A model generated the notes under the pieces. That model ran no database searches and was not told where the DNA came from. It saw only the letters and a list, made by a program, of their open reading frames with translations. Of a stretch of DNA of 64,000 nucleotides, positions 52,966 to 61,738 are shown piece after piece. Numbering within the stretch: the stretch's first letter is position 1; each line of letters begins with the position of its first letter. Source of the DNA: an uncultured Oscillospiraceae bacterium (GTDB taxonomy: Bacteria > Bacillota > Clostridia > Oscillospirales > Oscillospiraceae). The stretch spans positions 1 through 64,000 of the forward strand of contig CAKTOB010000007.1 of the NCBI GenBank assembly GCA_934589525.1. The letters run 5' to 3'. The translations under genes were made by a program, and so were the position numbers.

Positions 52966-54515
52966 AAAAACAGAGCATTCATCAGGCATACGATTCCATT
53001 ACCCTGACCCAAGAGGAAAAGAATGCCATGCTTGAAAACATCCTGTCCGTATCCGGTCATCGGCCTGCGGAAAGGAAAAGGACCATGAAGTATAAAAAGA
53101 CACTGCTGCTTGCGGCCATTGTTGCTGCTATGGCAATTTTTATGGGCTGCGCCGTTGTGGCTCTGACCACAAAGCAATTAAAGCTGGATGAATACGAAAC
53201 CACAGACCCCGCCTGGATCGACGCTGACGGTCAGCGTCACGAGGCGGTGGAGGTGACAAAAACCGTTCTGTCTCTGCAGGGTATTCAGGGAACGCCGGAG
53301 CAGATGGCTGCCAAGGAATGGTACGATTTTTGCAAGAGCTATGACCCGGACCATTCTATTTATATTGCCTCTGGCGGTAAATTCCAGGCTCCGGAGGAAT
53401 ATGGGGCTTACAATGTCTATTCCCAGGAAATGGTGGAGAAGCTCCAAGAGATTTCCCGGAAGTACGGCTTAAAGCTCATGGGCAGAAAGGGCCAGGCTTA
53501 CCACTACGATTGGAAGCTGGGCTGGGATGCCCTTGGCATTCAGGAGCCGGTGATCTCCGGTACGGATGATACCTTTGAGCTTCGGGGTTGTACCTTTTTT
53601 GAATCCGGCAGCTATTACATCTATACAGGCTTTCATGTAACAGACCCGGCTTTTTCCTGGCAGCACCCCACCAATTTGGTTTTAAATTGTAATAAAAAAG
53701 GCTTTATGGGGGACCAAATTGTCAGCCTGATCAACGGGGCCTCCACAAGGGAATGGACCTACAAAAGAAGCGACGGAAAAACGATCTTGATCGTGGTTTC
53801 CAATGACAAGCTCTATCTCATCTGTGACCGGGAGGATGCCTTTCTGTATGCGATCTTCCCCCCTGCCTACTATCTAAATAACGGAGACGGACCCAGGGAA
53901 GAAATGTCCGAAAAGGATATTGAATGGCTGGCAGAGCATATTGATTTTTCAATCAAGACCAAACAGCCGGATATGGATGCGGTGCTGCCTCTGCTTCAAA
54001 AGGAGGATGCCGCCTATGACGCCCTTTTGGAGGCGGACAATCCCTTTGCCCAGGACAGCTACTGGAAGCTGTGGAAGGTTCTGGGGGCGGTAAAGGAATA
54101 CACACTTATGGATTTGGATGGAGATGGGGTAGAGGAGTGCATCTTCTGGGACCAGCATGACAATCCATCCCTTTACACCATGAAAGACGGAAAAACCGCC
54201 CCGGTGCATACCCAGGGAGAGAAACCCCTCGGCATCCAGGGGGCAGTTACCCTCTGCGAAAACAATGTTTTGAAAACCTACGAGGAAGTGGGACAGGCCT
54301 ATAAGCTCTACTGCTTCTATACCGTGGAGCAGGGAACCCTTGTAGAGCAGAACCGGGTGGTCTATGACATTGCCAACGATGCCTGGGGCCTGAGCCTCAG
54401 CGGCATCCATATCGTCAAGACCCTCAGCCGGGAGGAAGCGGAGTCCATATTGAACGCCTACCGGGAGATTCCCCTGGAACGAAAGCCCATGGATGAGATG
54501 CCAGAGGACAACTGA
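52962..54515 (+). CDS. Membrane protein paired with the ECF sigma factor (putative anti-sigma)
   Basis: 517-residue protein: a 45-residue cytoplasmic N-terminus, one span (about residues 46-68), then a large extracytoplasmic region with a DLDGDGVEECIF calcium-type loop near residue 385. Gene order and topology fit an anti-sigma factor that senses outside signals. The N-terminus lacks the HxxxCxxC zinc motif of ZAS-type anti-sigmas. Function is inferred from context only. Followed by a terminator. Confidence 0.6.
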   Translation: MKKQSIHQAYDSITLTQEEKNAMLENILSVSGHRPAERKRTMKYKKTLLLAAIVAAMAIFMGCAVVALTTKQLKLDEYETTDPAWIDADGQRHEAVEVTKTVLSLQGIQGTPEQMAAKEWYDFCKSYDPDHSIYIASGGKFQAPEEYGAYNVYSQEMVEKLQEISRKYGLKLMGRKGQAYHYDWKLGWDALGIQEPVISGTDDTFELRGCTFFESGSYYIYTGFHVTDPAFSWQHPTNLVLNCNKKGFMGDQIVSLINGASTREWTYKRSDGKTILIVVSNDKLYLICDREDAFLYAIFPPAYYLNNGDGPREEMSEKDIEWLAEHIDFSIKTKQPDMDAVLPLLQKEDAAYDALLEADNPFAQDSYWKLWKVLGAVKEYTLMDLDGDGVEECIFWDQHDNPSLYTMKDGKTAPVHTQGEKPLGIQGAVTLCENNVLKTYEEVGQAYKLYCFYTVEQGTLVEQNRVVYDIANDAWGLSLSGIHIVKTLSREEAESILNAYREIPLERKPMDEMPEDN

Positions 54516-54527
54516 ACACACAACCGT

Positions 54528-54556
54528 TAGGAGGGGCTTGGCCCCTCCTAATTTTT
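54528..54556 (+). terminator. Terminator of the sigma operon
   Basis: Perfect 11-bp stem TTAGGAGGGGC / GCCCCTCCTAA with a tight TT loop and TTTTT. Confidence 0.93.
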
Positions 54557-54622
54557 GCTGGATTTTCTAGAACGGCTGTGCTATAATGTCCTGGCATTTC
54601 CAAGGAAAGCGAGGACTTTTAC

Positions 54623-55780
54623 ATGAACGATAAGGAAATCGGCGAGATCCGCCGGCATCTGCGGCGGGACCGCAGCAATATTACGAAGATTTACGGCTGT
54701 TTTGTCAATGACAACAAGGAAATTATTACAGAGTTCAGCCAGAGCACCGGCATCATGCCGGAAAACGAGGGGGACAAGTATTTTGCCCTGTTCAAGCGGG
54801 TACTCTCCGGTGCCATCGGCAAGAACCTCATTGACATCACCTTCAAAACCGCCCAGGTGGCGGGAAGTCCGGAGCATAAGCTATTGATGGACCTGCGGGA
54901 ATCCAAACTCAAAGACGATGATTTGCTCCATTCCTTCTTCCAGAAAATCATTGACTCCGTGACCATGGAGGGAAATTACCTGATTTTGCTGGGCTGTGAC
55001 AGCTATGATGTGCCCTTTAAGGGAAAGGATGATTTGTCCGATTCCGATAAATCCGAGGAGGTGTATACCTACCTCATTTGCGCCATTTGCCCGGTAAAGC
55101 AGACCAAGGCCAATTTGCACTATGTTCCCGAGGAAAAGCTCTTCCACGACGGCGCCATGAATCAGCCGGTGTCCGCCCCCGTTCTGGGCTTCCTGTTCCC
55201 GGCCTTTGACAACCGCTCCACCAATATTTATAACGCTTTGTACTACACCCACGACGTCAAAACCAGCCAGGATGCCCTGATCGAGGCCCTGTTCAATACC
55301 CCGGTGCCCATGCCGGCCTACGAGCAGAAAAAGTGCTTTGAGGCCCTGCTCACCACGGCCCTGGGGGAGGAGTGCAGCCTGGATGTGGTGCAGACGGTCC
55401 ACGACCAGCTGTGCCAGCGCATTGAGCTGCACAAAGAGGCCAAGGTGCCGGAACCTCTGATGATCGCCAAGGCCGATGTAAAGGAAGCCCTGGCCTCCTG
55501 CGGGGTCTCGGAGGAGCATCTGGCCAAGTTCAGCGTGGATTACGATGAAACCTTCGGCTTTGAAGCGGACCTGCACCCCAAGAACATTATTGACAACAAG
55601 CGTTTTGAAATCAAAACCCCGGATGTCTCCATCAAGGTGGACCCCACCAGAAGCGACCTGATCGAGACCCGGATCATCGGCGGTGTCAAATACATTATGA
55701 TCTGCGCCGATGAAAACGTAGAGGTCAACGGCGTCAGCATCCACATCGACCAACCGGAAAAGGAAACCGCCACACTCTGA
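54623..55780 (+). CDS. DUF4317 family protein
   Basis: 385-residue soluble protein of the DUF4317 family of gut Clostridia, recognised by MNDKEIGEIRRHLRRDRSNITKI and GCFVNDNKEIITEF. Function unknown. It has a TATAAT at 54582-54587 but no good -35. It converges on the HD-domain gene, with a long palindrome between them. Confidence 0.8.
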   Translation: MNDKEIGEIRRHLRRDRSNITKIYGCFVNDNKEIITEFSQSTGIMPENEGDKYFALFKRVLSGAIGKNLIDITFKTAQVAGSPEHKLLMDLRESKLKDDDLLHSFFQKIIDSVTMEGNYLILLGCDSYDVPFKGKDDLSDSDKSEEVYTYLICAICPVKQTKANLHYVPEEKLFHDGAMNQPVSAPVLGFLFPAFDNRSTNIYNALYYTHDVKTSQDALIEALFNTPVPMPAYEQKKCFEALLTTALGEECSLDVVQTVHDQLCQRIELHKEAKVPEPLMIAKADVKEALASCGVSEEHLAKFSVDYDETFGFEADLHPKNIIDNKRFEIKTPDVSIKVDPTRSDLIETRIIGGVKYIMICADENVEVNGVSIHIDQPEKETATL

Positions 55781-55813
55781 GCGCACCTCGGGGTAGCTGG
55801 CCCATATCGCCCA

Positions 55814-55865
55814 TTTGTAACGAACAGGCAGACCACCAAGTAGCGGTCTGCCTGTTCGTTACAAA
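55814..55865. repeat. Perfect 21-bp inverted repeat between convergent genes
   Basis: TTTGTAACGAACAGGCAGAC plus one C (55814-55834) is matched exactly by its reverse complement (55845-55865) with a 10-base loop. No T run follows on either strand. The stop codon of the HD gene lies inside the right arm. It may stop transcription from both sides or be a remnant of a small mobile element. Confidence 0.8.
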
Positions 55866-56455
55866 TCATCCGGTGTAAAGGTATCTTTCTCACAAACAAG
55901 ATAAAGATCTTGCTGCATTTTTTCCTCAAAATAACGCTTTAGCTTTATATTGGCATCCCATTTTTCCTGGGGATAGGAGCCATACCGCTGCTTTACATCG
56001 TTCATTCTGGCCTCAATGTCAAGAACACCGTCCGCGCCCGCCAAAGCATCGCACAATTGAATCAGACGGTCATAGTCATCGTATACGGTTTTGGCCAATT
56101 CCTCGGTGATCATTGCCAATTCTTCGCTTGATACATCAATTTTTCCGATATATTCCTTTAGTGTGCGACTATTAAAAGAATGCGTCAAGCAGATTTTTGC
56201 GGCCTCGTCATATCCCAAGGATTTCATATAGGTATAGCCATCGGCAACATGCCCAAGATGCCTTACACCGAATTTTCTCCCGATGTCGTGCAGCAGCCCC
56301 AATACATAGGCACGCTCCCCGTCCATCCCCTGGCAGGCATTTGCAATTTTTTCCGCACAGTGGGCCGCAGTCAAACAATGCTTTCCCCAAGGCCCCGGAT
56401 TGCAGGATAACCCGTCACGAACCAAGTCCAAGGCTTCTTCTCTCGTTGGCAGCAT
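55859..56455 (-). CDS. HD-domain phosphohydrolase-like protein
   Basis: 198-residue HD protein: HCLTAAHCAEKIAN, then the YVLGLLHDIGRKFG metal motif, then HLGHVADGY and LTHSFNS, with a later Asp in LIQLCDALAGADG. Such domains hydrolyse nucleotides or cyclic dinucleotides; the substrate is unknown. The ATG ending 56455 follows AGAAGG; the frame runs 33 bases further upstream. Its C-terminal codons form one arm of the palindrome. Confidence 0.75.
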   Translation of the reverse strand: MLPTREEALDLVRDGLSCNPGPWGKHCLTAAHCAEKIANACQGMDGERAYVLGLLHDIGRKFGVRHLGHVADGYTYMKSLGYDEAAKICLTHSFNSRTLKEYIGKIDVSSEELAMITEELAKTVYDDYDRLIQLCDALAGADGVLDIEARMNDVKQRYGSYPQEKWDANIKLKRYFEEKMQQDLYLVCEKDTFTPDDL

Positions 56456-56500
56456 GGGCGATACCTTCTTTCTGACTTTTGATTGCATGGATCAATAGTT

Positions 56501-56549
56501 AAAAAAACATCCGGGATGCTGTTCACACTTTCCATCCCGGATGTTTTTT
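56501..56549 (-). terminator. Terminator after the cytidylate-kinase-like gene
   Basis: ACATCCGGGATG / CATCCCGGATGT stem (56508-56519, 56533-56544), with T runs on both strands, so it can act in both directions. Confidence 0.9.
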
Positions 56550-56555
56550 GTAAAA

Positions 56556-57170
56556 TCACTTTTCTCTGGAATTGAGGACCGCGTTGACGATGATCTCTGC
56601 GCACTGATCCAGACCCAGGGTGCTGGAGCGCAGGCACAGGTCATAGTTCTGGGACATGCCCCAGGTTCTGCCGGTGTAGTGCTGGTAGTTGACCCGGCGG
56701 CGCTTGTCCTTTTCGGCCAGACGGACCTCCGGGGACTTGTCGGTCTCACCGTAGAAATCCACAATGTGCTTGGCCCGGAAGGCCTTGTCGGCGCTTACAT
56801 AGATGTGGATGGCGTCAGGACGATCCTTCAGGATGTAGTCGGCGTTGCGGCCTACGATGACGCAGGGGCCCTTTTCCGCCAGATCCAGAATCACGTTGCA
56901 CTGGGCATTCCACAGGTAATCCGCCGTGGAAAGACCGTTCATAATGCCCGGCACGCCCTGGGGGGCAAAGGCATAGGAGAACACGCTGCCGCTGGGAGAA
57001 TGCTCGGAATGCTCCGCAACAAACTTGGGCGCAAAACCGGACTCTTTAGCAATATCTTCAACGAGTTTACCGTCATAGAAAGGAATCCCCAGTTTATCCG
57101 CCACCATATGTCCGATGGTCCGTCCGCCGGAACCGAACTCACGGCTGATCGTAATGATTTTCTTTTCCAT
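56556..57170 (-). CDS. Cytidylate kinase-like family protein
   Basis: 204-residue P-loop kinase-like protein beginning KIITISREFGSGGRTIGHMVADKLGIPFYD, the pattern of the cytidylate-kinase-like family (PF13189). It differs from true Cmk in length and in lacking the NMP-binding insert, so the substrate is uncertain. Monocistronic, with a consensus promoter and terminator. Confidence 0.82.
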   Translation of the reverse strand: MEKKIITISREFGSGGRTIGHMVADKLGIPFYDGKLVEDIAKESGFAPKFVAEHSEHSPSGSVFSYAFAPQGVPGIMNGLSTADYLWNAQCNVILDLAEKGPCVIVGRNADYILKDRPDAIHIYVSADKAFRAKHIVDFYGETDKSPEVRLAEKDKRRRVNYQHYTGRTWGMSQNYDLCLRSSTLGLDQCAEIIVNAVLNSREK

Positions 57171-57205
57171 AACATCGCCTCCAAAAAGTGTTTCTTGATG
57201 GTCCC

Positions 57206-57234
57206 ATTATAGTCAAATTGACGGGAAATGTCAA
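57206..57234 (-). promoter_or_regulatory. Consensus promoter for the cytidylate-kinase-like gene
   Basis: Minus strand: TTGACA (57229-57234), 17-base spacer, TATAAT (57206-57211), both exact. Confidence 0.9.
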
Positions 57235-57269
57235 TCCGTTGAAAGGGCCCCTTGGAAAAATTTATGAAA

Positions 57270-58916
57270 TCAGCCCAAAGTGGCCAGGGCCTTCCGGATT
57301 CGCTCCACGGTGCGTTCATAGCCCAGCAGCTGCATCACGGTGTACAGGTCCGGAGAATTGGTCTTGCCGGTGACCGCCAGACGCAGGAAGGTGGATACGT
57401 CGGCAACGGTGCCGGGGAAGGCCTGGGGGTCCTGCTTATAGGCCTTCATATCGGTGGTAAAGCCAATGGCCTCGGTAATGGCCTTCACCTTGTCAAACCA
57501 GACGGTGGCATCGTCCGCCATGTCAAATTCCTTCAGGAACCGGTTCAGCACGTCTGCAACGGTGGCCTTGGGGAAGGCATCTCCAAAGTCCGGGGCCTGG
57601 AGGTATTCGTCATAGAAGAAGCCCATGTATTCCTTGGCATCCTTCCAGGTGGCCAGATCCTTTCTGGGCTTTTTCCCGCCCCGGCCAATGGCCAGAATGG
57701 CCTTTGCGTAGTCGGGGTTCTCGGTAAGCTTTTGGCCAAAGTCCGGCTGGAACTCCTGGGCCCATTCTGCCAATTGGGTGTAGACCGTGTCCGCATCCAT
57801 CCGGGAGATGACGTTCTTGGAAACGTCAATGAGCTTGGCATAGTCAAAGAGGGAGCCTGCGGGGTTCAGCTTCTTGGGGCTAAAGGGGAAGGTGTCAATG
57901 TCCGCCTGGGGGTTGGCCCGCCGCCAGTCCTCAAAATTGGAGTTCAGCACGGTCATCAGGTACTCCCGCATGGCCTGGGTGGAGAAGCCCTCTGCTTTGT
58001 AGTAGGTCAGGGCCAGCTCCGGGTCCTTCCGCTTGGAGAGCTTCCGCTTGGAGTTGCCGTCCATCTTCATCAGCGGTCCAATGTGGACGTACTTGGGCAG
58101 CTTGAAGCCCAGGGCCTGGAACAGCTGGATGTGGAAGGGCAGGGTGGACAGCCACTCGTCGCCCCGGACCACATGGGTGGTGCGCATCAGGTGGTCATCC
58201 ACGGCGTGGGCAAAGTGGTAGGTGGGAATGCCGTCGGATTTGAGCAGCACATGGTCTACGTTGTTTTCCGTAATGGTCAGCTTGCCCTTTACCAGGTCGT
58301 CAAACTTGAACTGATTTTCAATGGAGCCGGTGGAGCGGAACCGCAGCACCCAGGGGTGCCCGGCGGCAAGCTCTGCATGAATGTCCTCCATGGGCCGGTC
58401 ACGCCACAGAGCATAGGGTCCATAGTAGCCGGTGGTCTCCTTGTTGGCCTCCTGCTTTTCCCGCATGGCGGTGAGCTCCTCCTCGGTGCAGAAGCAGGGG
58501 TAGGCTTTGCCTTCGCTTACCAGCTTCTTGGCGTAAACATGGTAAATGTCTGCCCGCTGGCGCTGCCGGTAGGGGCCGTAATTGCCGTTGTCCCCGTCAA
58601 TGGTAGCACCCTCGTCAAAGTGGATGTTGTAATGCTTCAAAGAACTGATCAGCACTTCCACAGCTCCCGGGACCTCCCGCTTGGCATCGGTATCCTCTAC
58701 CCGCAGGAAAAGCACGCCGCCGGAGCGATGGGCCATCCGCTCCGAGATCATGCCCTGCACCAGATTGCCCAGGTGCACAAAGCCTGTGGGGGAGGGGGCC
58801 ATGCGGGTCACGACGGCCCCTTCCGGCAGGTTCCGCTGGGGGAATCGCGCCTCCAGCTCCTCGGGGGTGGCGGTTACATCGGGAAACAGAAGATCAGCCA
58901 GTGCTTGATAATCCAT
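57270..58916 (-). CDS. gltX: Glutamate-tRNA ligase
   Basis: 548-residue class I synthetase. HIGH motif region is PSPTGFVHLGNL, and the KMSKS equivalent is KLSKRKD. It charges tRNA-Glu, and possibly tRNA-Gln when GatCAB is present. Longer than the usual 480-500 residues, mainly in the C-terminal anticodon-binding region. ATG ending 58916 after AGAGGTAGA; an upstream in-frame start overlaps the promoter. Confidence 0.95.
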   Translation of the reverse strand: MDYQALADLLFPDVTATPEELEARFPQRNLPEGAVVTRMAPSPTGFVHLGNLVQGMISERMAHRSGGVLFLRVEDTDAKREVPGAVEVLISSLKHYNIHFDEGATIDGDNGNYGPYRQRQRADIYHVYAKKLVSEGKAYPCFCTEEELTAMREKQEANKETTGYYGPYALWRDRPMEDIHAELAAGHPWVLRFRSTGSIENQFKFDDLVKGKLTITENNVDHVLLKSDGIPTYHFAHAVDDHLMRTTHVVRGDEWLSTLPFHIQLFQALGFKLPKYVHIGPLMKMDGNSKRKLSKRKDPELALTYYKAEGFSTQAMREYLMTVLNSNFEDWRRANPQADIDTFPFSPKKLNPAGSLFDYAKLIDVSKNVISRMDADTVYTQLAEWAQEFQPDFGQKLTENPDYAKAILAIGRGGKKPRKDLATWKDAKEYMGFFYDEYLQAPDFGDAFPKATVADVLNRFLKEFDMADDATVWFDKVKAITEAIGFTTDMKAYKQDPQAFPGTVADVSTFLRLAVTGKTNSPDLYTVMQLLGYERTVERIRKALATLG

Positions 58917-58951
58917 AAAATCTACCTCTTTGTCATAAAAATCTAGCATAG

Positions 58952-58980
58952 AGTATACCATACCGGAGAGCAGAAATCAA
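58952..58980 (-). promoter_or_regulatory. Promoter for gltX
   Basis: Minus strand: TTGATT (58975-58980), 17-base spacer, TATACT (58952-58957). Its -35 is only 11 bases from the -35 of the divergent trpS promoter. Confidence 0.75.
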
Positions 58981-58991
58981 TTCAAAAGCGC

Positions 58992-59020
58992 TTGACTTTT
59001 CAAAAAGATGGTGCTACTAT
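58992..59020 (+). promoter_or_regulatory. Promoter for the trpS leader
   Basis: TTGACT (58992-58997), 17-base spacer, TACTAT (59015-59020). Predicted start about 59026. Confidence 0.75.
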
Positions 59021-59024
59021 GTAT

Positions 59025-59202
59025 AAAAATCCATGGAGGTTTGGCAATGTTGCATGTGTCTGTTTCTTTTGCGGCATGGCGCGTCTGGGCTTGGCGGTCT
59101 TGGGACGAGCTTACATTGTCATGCCCGGATTTTTGAGGAGAATTCTCAAAAGAGGAAAAGGAATGATCGGTGTAGGCCATGAATGGGTCTGCACCGTTTT
59201 TT
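59025..59202 (+). ncRNA. Structured leader or small RNA upstream of trpS
   Basis: RNA from the promoter to an intrinsic terminator, about 175 bases. AAAAATCC (59025-59032) pairs with GGATTTTT (59127-59134), and GGCAATG (59043-59049) with CATTGTC (59114-59120), making a long closed arm. TTTTGAG/CTCAAAA then forms a hairpin near 59131-59151. It may be an attenuator for trpS or a separate RNA. I could not find the T-box signatures expected before a tryptophan synthetase gene. An open frame with two Trp codons crosses it but has no ribosome site. Confidence 0.5.
59168..59202 (+). terminator. Intrinsic terminator inside the trpS leader
   Basis: CGGTGTAG (59168-59175) pairs with CTGCACCG (59189-59196), then six Ts. 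It lies 73 bases before trpS. Confidence 0.8.
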
Positions 59203-59275
59203 ATTCTGAGAATCTCCTTGCACAACAACCGTTCATGTGATAAAATGAAAAAAATTGAAAAAGGAAGCGTTTGTT

Positions 59276-60292
59276 ATGAGTGAAATAATACAGGAGAAGA
59301 AAAGAATGCTCTCCGGCATCAAGCCCTCCGGAGACCTGACCCTAGGCAGCTACCTGGGTGCCGTTAAAAACTGGGCGGAGCGGGCTGACGACTACGACTG
59401 CTTTTACTTCATGGCGGACCTCCATGCCATTACCGTCCGGCAGAACCCGGCGGACCTGCGGCGGCGGACCTTGGAGCAGCTGGCCCAGTACATTGCCTGC
59501 GGCCTGGACCCGGAGAAAAACACCCTGTTCATCCAGAGCCACGTCCACCAGCATGCGGAGCTGGGTTGGGTGCTCCAGTGCTACTCTATGTTCGGTGAGC
59601 TCAGCCGTATGACCCAGTTCAAAGACAAGTCCGCTAAAAATGCCGACAACATCAACGGCGGCCTGTTTTCCTATCCCAGCCTGATGGCGGCGGACATTCT
59701 GCTGTACCAGCCGGACCTGGTGCCCGTAGGGGAAGATCAGAAGCAGCATGTGGAGCTGTGCCACACCATTGCCCGGCGCTTTAACGGCGTTTATGGGGAT
59801 GTCTTCAAGATGCCGGAGCCCTTTGTTCCCAAGGTCGGCGCCCGGATCATGAGCCTGACCAATCCCGCCGCCAAGATGAGCAAGTCCGAAAACGACGATA
59901 CGGGCCGTGTCATCATCATGGACACCCCCGAGACCATCATGCGCCAGTTCAAGCGGGCCATTACCGACTCCGATACGGAAAACTGCGTCCGCTACGACAA
60001 GGAGAACAAGCCCGGTGTCAGCAACCTCATGACCATTTACTCCGCCTGCACCGGCAAGAGTTTTGAGGAGATCGAGCGGGAGTTTGCGGGGCAGGGCTAC
60101 GGTGCCTTCAAGCCCGCGGTAGGCGAAGCCGTGGTAGAGACCCTGCGGCCCATCCGGGAGGAGTCCACCCGCATCATGAAGGATAAGGCCTACCTGGAGC
60201 AGGTCTACAAGGCCGGTGCCGAAAAGGCCAGCTATGTGGCGGAAAAGACCCTGCGGAAAGTCTACAAAAAAGTTGGCTTTGTGGCCAAATAA
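59276..60292 (+). CDS. trpS: Tryptophan-tRNA ligase
   Basis: 338-residue class I synthetase with SGIKPSGDLTLGSYLGA (the HIGH region) and AAKMSKSEND (KMSKS). It charges tRNA-Trp. The ATG at 59276 follows AAAGGAAG at a spacing of about 10. Preceded by a structured leader with a terminator, so expression may be regulated after initiation. Ends at a bidirectional terminator. Confidence 0.96.
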   Translation: MSEIIQEKKRMLSGIKPSGDLTLGSYLGAVKNWAERADDYDCFYFMADLHAITVRQNPADLRRRTLEQLAQYIACGLDPEKNTLFIQSHVHQHAELGWVLQCYSMFGELSRMTQFKDKSAKNADNINGGLFSYPSLMAADILLYQPDLVPVGEDQKQHVELCHTIARRFNGVYGDVFKMPEPFVPKVGARIMSLTNPAAKMSKSENDDTGRVIIMDTPETIMRQFKRAITDSDTENCVRYDKENKPGVSNLMTIYSACTGKSFEEIEREFAGQGYGAFKPAVGEAVVETLRPIREESTRIMKDKAYLEQVYKAGAEKASYVAEKTLRKVYKKVGFVAK

Positions 60293-60297
60293 ACAAC

Positions 60298-60322
60298 AAA
60301 TGCCCGGCTCAGCCGGGCATTT
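60298..60322. terminator. Bidirectional terminator between trpS and the PLP-enzyme gene
   Basis: Perfect 11-bp stem AAATGCCCGGC / GCCGGGCATTT with a 3-base loop; short T tracts on both strands. Confidence 0.85.
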
Positions 60323-60338
60323 AAGTGTTTATAGGGGT

Positions 60339-61643
60339 TTACAGTGTGACCAGACCCGCGTTTACCATTTCCTGCAGGCTCATGAGGATACCCAGCTTTG
60401 CGTGATACCAGGTCAGACCGCCCTGGAAATACACGGCGTAGGGCTCCCGGATGGGGCCGTCGGCGGAGAGCTCAATGGAGGAGCCCTGGACGAAGGCACC
60501 GGCCGCCATGATCACCTGGCTGTCATACCCGGGCATATCCCAGGGCAGGGGGGTGGCGAAGGAATCCACGGGAGCCGCTTCCTGAATGCCCTTGCAGAAG
60601 GCCACCATGGCCTGTTCGCTGCCCAGCTCCACGGCCTGGATAATATCATGCCGGGATTCCGTGGCGTTGGGAACACAGTGGTAGCCCAGGGGCTCGTAGA
60701 GGTTGGCGGCAAAGACCGCACCCTTTTCCGCACCGGCCACCACCGTGGGGGCCAGGAAGAAGCCCTGGAACAGGTCCTTCATAAGGCCTAAGTTGGCACC
60801 GACCTCCTGTCCCAATCCGGGGGCAGAGAGCCGGTAAGCGCAGCGGGAGACGCATTTTTCCGTACCGCAGATGTAGCCGCCGATGGGAGCCAGACCGCCG
60901 CCGGGGTTCTTGATGAGGGAGCCTACCACCATGTCCGCCCCCACGTCCGAGGGCTCCATGATCTCCACAAACTCGCCGTAGCAGTTGTCCACCATCACGG
61001 TCACATCGCTCTTGCACTCTTTGCAGAAGGCGATGAGCTTGCCGATTTGGGCTACAGAGAAGCTGGGCCGGGTGGCGTAGCCCTTGGAGCGCTGAATGGT
61101 GATCAGCTTGGTTTTTTCGTTGATGACCTTTTTGATGCCGTCGTAATCAAAGTCCCCGTCGGGAAGCAGGTCTACCTGCCGGTAGTGAACACCGTACTCC
61201 GCCAGAGAGCAGGGGCTTTCCCGGATGCCGATGACCTCCTGCAAGGTGTCATAGGGCATGCCCACGGGAGAGAGCAACTCGTCACCGGGCAGCAGATTGG
61301 CGCTGAGGGCGACGGTCAGGGCATGGGTGCCGCAGGTGATCTGGGGCCGCACCAGGGCGGCCTCCGTGTGGAACACATCGGCGTAGACCTTTTCCAGAGT
61401 ATCCCGGCCCAGGTCATCGTAGCCGTAGCCGGTGGTGGTGGTAAAGCAGGCGGCGGATACCCGGTTTTTCTGCATGGCGGACAAAACCTTGGCCTGATTG
61501 TACTCCGCCACCGCGTCAATGGCGGCAAAGCGCTCACGCAGCCGCTCCAGAGCCTTTTCGCCGTAGGCGTAGACCCCGGGAGAAACGCCCATTTCCATAT
61601 ACATATTTATAAGTTCTTCCAAAAAATTCACGCTTTCTTTCAT
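60339..61643 (-). CDS. Methionine gamma-lyase family / YnbB-like PLP enzyme
   Basis: 434-residue fold type I PLP protein. RPQITCGTHALTVALSANLLPGDEL binds the cofactor phosphate, VMVDNCYGEF carries the Asp that holds the pyridine, and SLIKNPGGG has the Schiff-base Lys. This matches the family annotated as aluminium resistance or methionine gamma-lyase in Firmicutes; the true reaction is not settled. The ATG ending 61643 has no strong ribosome site. A start inside, at MYMEMG, is possible. Confidence 0.85.
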   Translation of the reverse strand: MKESVNFLEELINMYMEMGVSPGVYAYGEKALERLRERFAAIDAVAEYNQAKVLSAMQKNRVSAACFTTTTGYGYDDLGRDTLEKVYADVFHTEAALVRPQITCGTHALTVALSANLLPGDELLSPVGMPYDTLQEVIGIRESPCSLAEYGVHYRQVDLLPDGDFDYDGIKKVINEKTKLITIQRSKGYATRPSFSVAQIGKLIAFCKECKSDVTVMVDNCYGEFVEIMEPSDVGADMVVGSLIKNPGGGLAPIGGYICGTEKCVSRCAYRLSAPGLGQEVGANLGLMKDLFQGFFLAPTVVAGAEKGAVFAANLYEPLGYHCVPNATESRHDIIQAVELGSEQAMVAFCKGIQEAAPVDSFATPLPWDMPGYDSQVIMAAGAFVQGSSIELSADGPIREPYAVYFQGGLTWYHAKLGILMSLQEMVNAGLVTL

Positions 61644-61659
61644 TTTTTACACTTTGAGC

Positions 61660-61688
61660 ATTATATGAAAAATACCCGCAAAAGTCAA
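61660..61688 (-). promoter_or_regulatory. Promoter for the PLP-enzyme gene
   Basis: Minus strand: TTGACT (61683-61688), 17-base spacer, TATAAT (61660-61665). Confidence 0.85.
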
Positions 61689-61700
61689 GGGATTTCCCAT

Positions 61701-61731
61701 AAAAAGACCCCGCAGAAGGTTTTCTGCGGGG
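61701..61731 (-). terminator. Terminator after the YugP-like gene
   Basis: CCCCGCAGAA / TTCTGCGGGG stem with a 4-base loop, then TCTTTTT on the minus strand. Confidence 0.92.
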
Positions 61732-61738
61732 AAAAAGC

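Noticed and set aside
58977..59240. Short open frames on both strands between gltX and trpS
   Set aside because: Neither has a ribosome site, the plus-strand frame crosses a promoter and terminator, and the RNA looks structured.
59025..59275. T-box riboswitch for trpS
   Set aside because: I looked for the specifier-loop AGTA and the GGTGGTACCGCG antiterminator and found neither. A covariance search would settle it.
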